From M55B165 sp051744245 (GTDB lineage: Bacteria > Actinomycetota > Humimicrobiia > Humimicrobiales > Humimicrobiaceae): a stretch of 11,748 nt of DNA. Below the pieces are notes generated by a model. It did not search any database. It was not told the origin of the DNA and was given only the letters and a program-made list of their open reading frames with translations. The translations under genes and the position numbers were made by a program. The stretch covers positions 1-11,748 of the forward strand of contig JBNJCV010000055.1 of NCBI GenBank assembly GCA_051744245.1. The letters are read 5' to 3'. Below, one piece after another: positions 6,725-11,748 of the stretch; position 1 is the first letter of the stretch; the number at the start of each line of letters is the position of its first letter.

Positions 6725-8096
6725 ATTGGCTGATAAATTGCATAATTTTTATTTAAGCTGGTATCCAGAAGAATTAAGGGGCAAGCCCAGGTCAAGGAAT
6801 ATCTTTAACCGGGTAATCCTGATAGGAATCCTCATAAGAGTTATATTTATGCCCTTTACTGCTCATAATGATTTTTTATCCGAACATATAAGAGTATTCC
6901 AGATTGCAGAAGGTATAAACTTTTATCCCAGCTTCTTCCAGTTTGTATCCCATTATATTGATGCAATTTTTATGAAGATATTTCTCCCATTTATTCCCAA
7001 TGCCTCAGAAGTGTTTGTACCGCTTTCAGGAGGAAGCACTACTATAGAGATTGCAAATTACATGAATTTTGTGGATACCAGCTACATTTTCCGTACCCTG
7101 TTCATGTTAAAGATTCCCTACCTGATTGTAGAGATTATTACAGTATTTCTGATAATCCACCTTATAAAGGAAAGGAAAAACATACTCCAGGTTACTAAGT
7201 TTTTAATGATAAATCCGGTGACCATTTATGCAGTTTACATATTCGGCCGTTATGAGATTTATGTTTTCTTCCTTTTGATGATGAGCTTTTATTTTGCAAT
7301 CAGGAAGAGAAACTACTACCTGTGCGGGCTTTTCTTTGGCCTGTCCATTGTGAGCAGGGCCTATACTGCTTTCCTGCTTCCCATCCTGTTTATGCTACTT
7401 CCCAAAAAGATAAAAAACAGGATAATCTTTCTGGTGTTCAGCTTGCTGCCTGTAAGTTTGGTCTATTTCTTTGAAAAGTTTTACAACCGCGGGGGCCAGG
7501 GTGAGATGCTGTTAATAGAAGGCCAGTTTGCAAGATTTTTTTTAGATTATTCCCTGATAGCACTTGGGGGATTTAAGATACAGCTTTTTACCCTAAGCTA
7601 TGCTCTGTTGCTTATAATAATATTTTATCTAACTTACAGGATAAAGGTAAGGAATACAGGTACATCCTACCTTATTTTTGAAAGTTCCCAGTTTTACACA
7701 GTTTCTATCTTCTGTTTGCTGTTTTTCTTAATTTTTTACCTTACTACCCCCTCTGCTGCCCAATGGTTTAACTGGTTTATACCCTTTGCGGCTATAGTCA
7801 TAGCTAAAAAACCCAAGTACTTTACACTCTTCTATATCTTTATAGGGAGCTGGTTCTGTTTCTGGATATTTAATTCTGATATAGGTGTATTTACCCCTTA
7901 TCTTTTCGGCCCCCTGGATGGGCAGTATTTCCACCAGCTGGCTGAAAATTTTAAGCTGAGCCTGCTTGACATAAGATTGGGCGACATAGGCATAGAAGCC
8001 TTTATAAACCTGTTTAGGACTTTATATAGTGCCATTATAATCTGGATAATGGTTCTGCTGGCAGGAGATGTAAAAAGGGAGGTAAAGGGCCTCTGA
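6717..8096 (+). CDS. Multi-pass GT-C-like glycosyltransferase
   Basis: A 459-residue protein with about ten membrane helices from residue 32 on. Features like those of polyprenyl-phosphate-dependent GT-C enzymes are HND (50-52) in the first outer loop, where such enzymes keep a catalytic acid; NPVTIYAVYIFGRYE (166-180), resembling the NP...GQ(Y/F)D stretch of mannosyltransferase-type proteins; GLFFGLSIVSRAY (204-216); and QWFNWFIPF (349-357) near the C-terminal helices. No exact subfamily is recognised. The start overlaps the YfhO stop by 8 nt, with AAAAGGG just upstream, so translation is probably coupled. It likely uses a lipid-linked sugar on the outer membrane face, either the one made by the nearby GT2 enzyme or a different one. 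Glycosyltransferase assignment is probable rather than certain because identity to known families rests on short motifs. Confidence 0.72.
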   Translation: MAKLADKLHNFYLSWYPEELRGKPRSRNIFNRVILIGILIRVIFMPFTAHNDFLSEHIRVFQIAEGINFYPSFFQFVSHYIDAIFMKIFLPFIPNASEVFVPLSGGSTTIEIANYMNFVDTSYIFRTLFMLKIPYLIVEIITVFLIIHLIKERKNILQVTKFLMINPVTIYAVYIFGRYEIYVFFLLMMSFYFAIRKRNYYLCGLFFGLSIVSRAYTAFLLPILFMLLPKKIKNRIIFLVFSLLPVSLVYFFEKFYNRGGQGEMLLIEGQFARFFLDYSLIALGGFKIQLFTLSYALLLIIIFYLTYRIKVRNTGTSYLIFESSQFYTVSIFCLLFFLIFYLTTPSAAQWFNWFIPFAAIVIAKKPKYFTLFYIFIGSWFCFWIFNSDIGVFTPYLFGPLDGQYFHQLAENFKLSLLDIRLGDIGIEAFINLFRTLYSAIIIWIMVLLAGDVKREVKGL

Positions 8097-8097
8097 T

Positions 8098-8361
8098 ATG
8101 GAAGCAATAAGGAAAATCATAATAGATATAATCATAAGCAGGCCCATTAATACTGCACTGGTAAAGGCATCTCATGATTTTGTGTTTTCATCTGTCTATA
8201 TTTTCCTGGTAGGCATGGTAGTCATAGGGATAATAAATTTATCCATGAGAATAAAGGAGGGCAGCAAAAGGAAAATCAATGCTGTAAATGCAACCCTGTT
8301 TTCAGCCCTGGTTGTAATTATAATTCTTGCCAATATACTATTCTACTTTGTAAGGAATTAG
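8098..8361 (+). CDS. Small two-helix membrane protein of unknown function
   Basis: An 87-residue protein whose ATG lies one base after the stop of the GT-C gene, with AAAGGG eight bases upstream. An amphipathic N-terminus (1-28) is followed by two membrane helices (about 29-50 and 65-85) joined by a basic loop (MRIKEGSKRKIN). The last helix runs to the C-terminal FVRN. I do not recognise the family. It is too short and has too few helices to be a GtcA-type flippase (about 130 residues, four helices). Tight coupling suggests an accessory subunit or partner of the two upstream transferases, but the sequence gives no direct evidence. Its stop overlaps the stop of the convergent gene by 3 bases, and no terminator hairpin is seen. 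Confidence 0.7.
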   Translation: MEAIRKIIIDIIISRPINTALVKASHDFVFSSVYIFLVGMVVIGIINLSMRIKEGSKRKINAVNATLFSALVVIIILANILFYFVRN

Positions 8362-10238
8362 TCTTGCCTGGTTCCGTATTCATTCAAGTGTTTTGAAATA
8401 ACCTCGAAAGCAGTCTCTGCCACTAGCTGGTCGCCGTTACCATTGTAGTGCAGCCCGTCTGCCAGGTACTGGTAGGGGTTTTCTGACTGCATCATGGGCC
8501 CAAATACATCCACAAATACTGCCCCGTGTTCTGCTGCTACCTGTGAGGCTATGTTGTTATACATGGAAAGGCTGGAGTTTTTATGGTGTGGGTGCAATTC
8601 CTCATTTGAAACCCCGGTAGACATAACTACTACCAGAGCTCCGGTATTGGTTTTAACTGTATCTATCATGGCTTCCAGGTAATGCCTGAAAGCTTCAGGG
8701 GAGATCCTGTAATAATCTGAACCAGTGAAGGAATCATTGGTGCCGTAGTTTATTATAAAGATGTAGGGGTTTTGTTTAAGAATTCCGGAGTCCAGCATCC
8801 GGTTGTAGCCCGTGACTACAGTTTCTCCGTTAACCCCGCTTTTTATAAACCTAAAACTACCGTAAAAGTAATTTTCTTCAAACATGGCATTCAGCCGTTT
8901 CACCCAGGTGGTCTGGGCTACCTGCGAGTCCCCTAAAACTACCACATTGTAATAATAATTGGATATGACAGTATGGGTTACAGAGCTTGAGGTAAGCCTG
9001 TCTCCATTGGATACCAGGGTAGCTTTATTGGTAATTTTGGTACCATAATAAAGGCCGTCATCTATTTTAACCCGGTAGTAGAAAGAAAATTCCTCACCGG
9101 GGCCAAGTTCTGATATATTAACCTTAAATACTTCATTTTCTTTTTCCCACACCATCTCTTCCTGGCTGAGGCTGGTCTCAAGCAGGGAAGTATACGGGGG
9201 TATGGTATTTTCCATTACCAGGTTTTTAGTTGAGCCGTCTCCAGCATTCTTAAAAGATACAGTATATTTTATAGTTTCATTGGGGAGCAGGTCTCCGCCG
9301 TTTTCATCAATTCCGGTAAGGCTGAATCCGCTAATTTCAGCCATGGCCCTAACGGTTAGTTCCTGATTTTCAAGGGCTACCTGCTTGCCGCTGTAGGAAA
9401 TATAGGGGGTAAAAACAAGCTTAGTGTTATCGGAAAGGCCTGAATTTACAGCCAAAGAATAATTTAAGAATATCCTTTCGCCGGGTTCTGCTTTATCCAG
9501 CCTTATAACTGTTTGCCCTTCTGCTTCCTCCATATAAGCATCCTGGGAATCAAAGCTTCCTTCAATAAAGGAGGTCCCTTCAGGTATGATGTTTTTAAGG
9601 GTTATATCGTTTGAGACCATGCTTCCTGTATTCTTGATAAAAAATATCACGCTCAGCTTATCTCCCTGCCTTATATACCCGCCATTCTCATCGGTTATCC
9701 TGTAATAGGATTTAGAAAAATCTATACTGCTTTCTACTAAGGTTTCAAGGCCTACCTCAAATTTTTTATTTATGGTTTCAGTATTTCCCTTTCTGCTGTA
9801 TTCAATACTGAATGTATTGTTGTTTATGGTAGTGCCGTCATCAAGGGGGGTATCAATTATTACCGCATATTCTAAAACCTTCTTCTGGCCAGGTTCCAGG
9901 GAACCTACCAGGAAATAAATTTTATCCTGGCCGGCATCTTCCAGGTATGGTATATCTCCTTTCGCCAGTTTTGTGTTTTGCGGAATATCTGTGGTTATGT
10001 GGATGCCAGTGGCTGTCTTCCTTCCCTCATTGGTTATGGTTATCCTATAGGCTAAGGTATCTCCCGGATTTGCCCTGGTTTCAGAGACCGAGACGAAGTT
10101 TTTATCAGAGCTTACGAAATTGGGGGAATTGGACCAGTCAAGGTAAAGTATGTATCCCACAGGTATAAATATAGCCAGCGTTAGCAAGGTTATTATAAGG
10201 ATTATAAAGGTTTTGCTTTTAAAAAAGTTTTCTTTCAA
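8358..10238 (-). CDS. Membrane-anchored protein with DUF11-like repeats and C-terminal SGNH/GDSL hydrolase domain
   Basis: A 626-residue protein from a TTG 8 nt after the epimerase stop. The Shine-Dalgarno sequence is weak (AAAGAG, 12 bases off). One helix (about 10-32) with a basic N-terminus anchors it, with the rest outside. Three beta-sandwich repeats of the DUF11 / conserved-repeat type follow, starting near 52, 183 and 312; each has a P/QGD- or PNE-like opening, a (T/K)N(E/T/A)G turn and an IP-x-x-T strand. From about 428 comes an SGNH esterase domain with all blocks: GDS (436-438, nucleophile Ser438), GVNGE (468-472), GTND (499-502) and DGLH (594-597, Asp594 and His597). Such domains remove or transfer acyl groups on glycans. 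The repeats probably act as a stalk that holds the enzyme off the membrane. Substrate unknown, possibly an acetylated surface polymer made by the neighbours. Confidence 0.87.
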   Translation of the reverse strand: MKENFFKSKTFIILIITLLTLAIFIPVGYILYLDWSNSPNFVSSDKNFVSVSETRANPGDTLAYRITITNEGRKTATGIHITTDIPQNTKLAKGDIPYLEDAGQDKIYFLVGSLEPGQKKVLEYAVIIDTPLDDGTTINNNTFSIEYSRKGNTETINKKFEVGLETLVESSIDFSKSYYRITDENGGYIRQGDKLSVIFFIKNTGSMVSNDITLKNIIPEGTSFIEGSFDSQDAYMEEAEGQTVIRLDKAEPGERIFLNYSLAVNSGLSDNTKLVFTPYISYSGKQVALENQELTVRAMAEISGFSLTGIDENGGDLLPNETIKYTVSFKNAGDGSTKNLVMENTIPPYTSLLETSLSQEEMVWEKENEVFKVNISELGPGEEFSFYYRVKIDDGLYYGTKITNKATLVSNGDRLTSSSVTHTVISNYYYNVVVLGDSQVAQTTWVKRLNAMFEENYFYGSFRFIKSGVNGETVVTGYNRMLDSGILKQNPYIFIINYGTNDSFTGSDYYRISPEAFRHYLEAMIDTVKTNTGALVVVMSTGVSNEELHPHHKNSSLSMYNNIASQVAAEHGAVFVDVFGPMMQSENPYQYLADGLHYNGNGDQLVAETAFEVISKHLNEYGTRQD

Positions 10239-10246
10239 AATTAGTT

Positions 10247-11200
10247 TTACTCTTTATGATACCAGTTTACAAATTTTTTTATTCCCTGTTCAATTTTTGT
10301 CTTGGGGTTATATCCCAAAAGCTTTTTGGCCTTTTCTATATCCGCATAAGTTCTTTCAACATCGCCGGGCTGCATTTCCTTTTTTACAATTTTTGCTTTC
10401 TTTTCCAGGCTTTTTTCGATCAACCCTATAAGCTCTGATAACTTTATGGGGTTGGAATTACCCAAATTTATAATTTCATATCCCTTAACTTTTTTAAGGC
10501 AGGCTGCTACTGCCACAGTGATATCATCAATATAGGTGTAATCCCGGCTGGAGCTGCCGTCTCCGTACATCTCTATCTCCTTGCCCTGGTCAATACGCCT
10601 TACAAATTTATGTATAGCCATTTCCGGCCTCTGGCTGGGCCCGTAAACAGTAAAAAACCTCAGGCAAAAGCAGTCAATACCGTAAAGGGCGTGATAGGTA
10701 TGGCAGGTAAGCTCCCCGCTTTTCTTGGTAGCAGCATAAGGAGATATGGGGAAATCAACATTGTCTTTTTCAGAGAAGGGAATCTTTTTGTTATTTCCAT
10801 AAACAGAAGAAGAAGAGGCAAAGATAAACTTTTTTATCTGGTTAAGCCTGGCCAGTTCCAGTAAATTAAGGGTTCCTGTAACGTTTACCTTTTCATAAAG
10901 CAGAGGATCCTTTATGGAAGGCCTTACCCCGGCCCTGGCTGCAAGGTGGACCACAGCGTTTATATCGTGCCTGCTAAAAATTTTTGCCATTGCCTCATAG
11001 TCTGTGATGTCGTTTATGTACAGGGTAAAATCCTCCCTACCTCTAAATTCCTCTATATTTTTTCTCTTTATTGCGGGATGGTAGTAGTTGTTAAAATTAT
11101 CCACGCAAATAACTTTGCAGGGGAAGCTGTTTTTAAAAAGAAACCTTATAAAATTTGACCCTATGAATCCTGCTCCGCCTGTTATTAGTAAATTTTCCAT
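10247..11200 (-). CDS. NAD-dependent nucleotide-sugar epimerase, probably UDP-glucuronate 4-epimerase type
   Basis: A 317-residue extended short-chain dehydrogenase/reductase. The NAD-binding motif GGAGFIG (8-14), ASSSSVYG (128-135) and the catalytic Tyr155-x3-Lys159 (SPYAATK) are complete. Family clues that point to UDP-glucuronate 4-epimerases (CapI/GAE-like) rather than GalE are HLAARAGVRPS (85-95), FFTVYGPSQRPEMA (182-195), SRDYTYIDDI (218-227) and the C-terminal MQPGDVERTYAD (276-287) with the LGYNPKT ending (295-301). It would convert UDP-glucuronate to UDP-galacturonate, or act on a related sugar, in the cytosol. It is the first gene of a two-gene unit with the SGNH protein. There is no strong Shine-Dalgarno before its ATG, but a good promoter lies 30-58 bases upstream. 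Exact substrate is uncertain. Confidence 0.86.
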   Translation of the reverse strand: MENLLITGGAGFIGSNFIRFLFKNSFPCKVICVDNFNNYYHPAIKRKNIEEFRGREDFTLYINDITDYEAMAKIFSRHDINAVVHLAARAGVRPSIKDPLLYEKVNVTGTLNLLELARLNQIKKFIFASSSSVYGNNKKIPFSEKDNVDFPISPYAATKKSGELTCHTYHALYGIDCFCLRFFTVYGPSQRPEMAIHKFVRRIDQGKEIEMYGDGSSSRDYTYIDDITVAVAACLKKVKGYEIINLGNSNPIKLSELIGLIEKSLEKKAKIVKKEMQPGDVERTYADIEKAKKLLGYNPKTKIEQGIKKFVNWYHKE

Positions 11201-11229
11201 ATTATGCTAAAATTGGTAAATATTTAAAC

Positions 11230-11258
11230 ATTATACTAATAAGGAATAAATTTTTCTA
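11230..11258 (-). promoter_or_regulatory. Probable promoter of the epimerase-SGNH operon
   Basis: On the minus strand, TAGAAA (11258 to 11253, four of six to -35) is followed after 17 bases by TATAAT (11235 to 11230, perfect -10). The epimerase ATG is 29 bases further on. Confidence 0.48.
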
Positions 11259-11278
11259 ATTAATTATATAATTAGGCA

Positions 11279-11661
11279 ATGCAAAAAAATATTAACTCTC
11301 TAATAATCTTATCCCTGATAGGATTTTCAGTAATATTTTTTATTTATGGCAATCATCAGGATGCACCCTAAAAAGGTGTCGCAGCTGAAAGCAAAGAAGA
11401 ACAAACAGGTGGGCAGCAAAAAGAACTTATTCCTATCTCCTAAATAGATGAGGATCCGGAAGAGATAACAGGATTTTATGCAATTGAAGTAGCAGATAAA
11501 GAAAATCCCCAAATTTCTTACCAGAAGAAAACCAGAACTTTTCTAAAGCAGCCTTTTTTAAGCAAATTATGGATGTATTGATAAATATTAATAATAAAGT
11601 TAATCTAGAAAGCAAAATAAAGAACAAGTTAGGTCCTATTCATGGGGTCTCTGTTACATAA
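11279..11661 (+). pseudogene. Decayed gene for a small secreted or membrane-anchored protein
   Basis: Reading from the ATG at 11279, one frame gives a signal-peptide-like start (MQKNINSLIILSLIGFSV, then FFIYGNHQDAP), a TAA at 11369, a hydrophilic stretch (KGVAAESKEEQTGGQQKELI), a TAA at 11441 and a further acidic stretch (IDEDPEEITGFYAIEVADKE). Around 11500-11520 the protein-like character moves to another frame: PEENQNFSKAAFFKQIMDVL, then NKVNLESKIKNKLGPIHGV, ending at the TAA at 11659-11661. Two in-frame stops plus a frameshift suggest a dead gene that once encoded about 127 residues. The product had an N-terminal signal or anchor, an E/Q/K-rich linker and a helical C-terminus. I do not recognise the family. 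The alternative is chance open stretches in AT-rich DNA, but composition and continuity favour decay. Confidence 0.55.
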
Positions 11662-11700
11662 ATAGAAACACGGATTAATGTAAAATAAATAGATTCTAAA

Positions 11701-11716
11701 TTTTTAATATTAAAAA
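11701..11716. repeat. Perfect AT-only palindrome downstream of the decayed gene
   Basis: TTTTTAATATTAAAAA is its own reverse complement. It lies 40 bases after the stop of the decayed gene. It lacks G+C pairs, so it is at best a weak terminator remnant and may be chance. Confidence 0.25.
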
Positions 11717-11748
11717 ATAATAACTTAATTATATGATGGGTTAAATTT

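Noticed and set aside
8098..8361. Small membrane protein as a GtcA-type flippase
   Set aside because: It has two helices and 87 residues, whereas GtcA proteins have four helices and about 130 residues; no motif match.
11267..11272. Perfect TATAAT as a promoter for the decayed plus-strand gene
   Set aside because: It ends only six bases before the ATG and has no clear -35 partner, so it would give a leaderless message at best; the region is very AT-rich.
11327..11627. Minus-strand open frames of 61 and 64 codons in the right-hand end
   Set aside because: They lie opposite the decayed plus-strand gene, are Phe/Leu/Cys-rich like antisense readings, and lack ribosome binding sites.

Overview
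The window reads as bacterial chromosomal DNA from an AT-rich genome. The evidence is clear Shine-Dalgarno sites, ATG/GTG/TTG starts, tightly packed and overlapping operons, a heavy preference for ATA (Ile) and AGG (Arg) codons, and bacterial membrane and cell-surface families. There is no rRNA, tRNA or other phylogenetic marker, so the lineage cannot be fixed. An uncultured anaerobic low-GC bacterium is a reasonable guess and no more than that.

Layout. (1) Bases 1-2904, minus strand: a tight run of a GT2 polyprenyl-phosphate glycosyltransferase, a radical SAM/SPASM protein and a flippase-like (LPG_synthase_TM / UPF0104) integral membrane protein cut by the left edge. The gaps are 3 nt and 1 nt, so this is almost certainly one operon. 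(2) Bases 2968-3757, minus strand: a type II toxin-antitoxin pair, with a ribbon-helix-helix antitoxin overlapping a PIN-domain (VapC-like) toxin. (3) Bases 3758-3880: a short divergent control region. (4) Bases 3881-8361, plus strand: a YfhO-family membrane protein, a second multi-pass GT-C-like glycosyltransferase and an 87-residue two-helix membrane protein, overlapping or nearly touching. (5) Bases 8358-11200, minus strand: a UDP-glucuronate 4-epimerase-like SDR enzyme followed by a membrane-anchored protein with DUF11-like repeats fused to an SGNH hydrolase. Its stop codon overlaps that of the convergent plus-strand operon. (6) Bases 11201-11748: AT-rich, holding a promoter for the epimerase and the decayed remains of a small secreted-protein gene.

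How the parts may fit. Apart from the toxin-antitoxin pair and the dead gene, everything points to building or decorating a surface glycan or glycolipid. The epimerase would supply a nucleotide sugar, the GT2 enzyme would load a sugar onto undecaprenyl phosphate, the YfhO-like and GT-C proteins would use lipid-linked sugars outside the membrane, and the anchored SGNH protein could add or remove acyl groups there. A CsbB-like GT2 next to a YfhO-like protein recalls the Bacillus CsbB/GtcA/YfhO lipoteichoic-acid glycosylation system, but no GtcA homologue is visible. The radical SAM protein and the small membrane protein have no assigned role. This scheme is inference from family and neighbourhood, not shown by the sequence.
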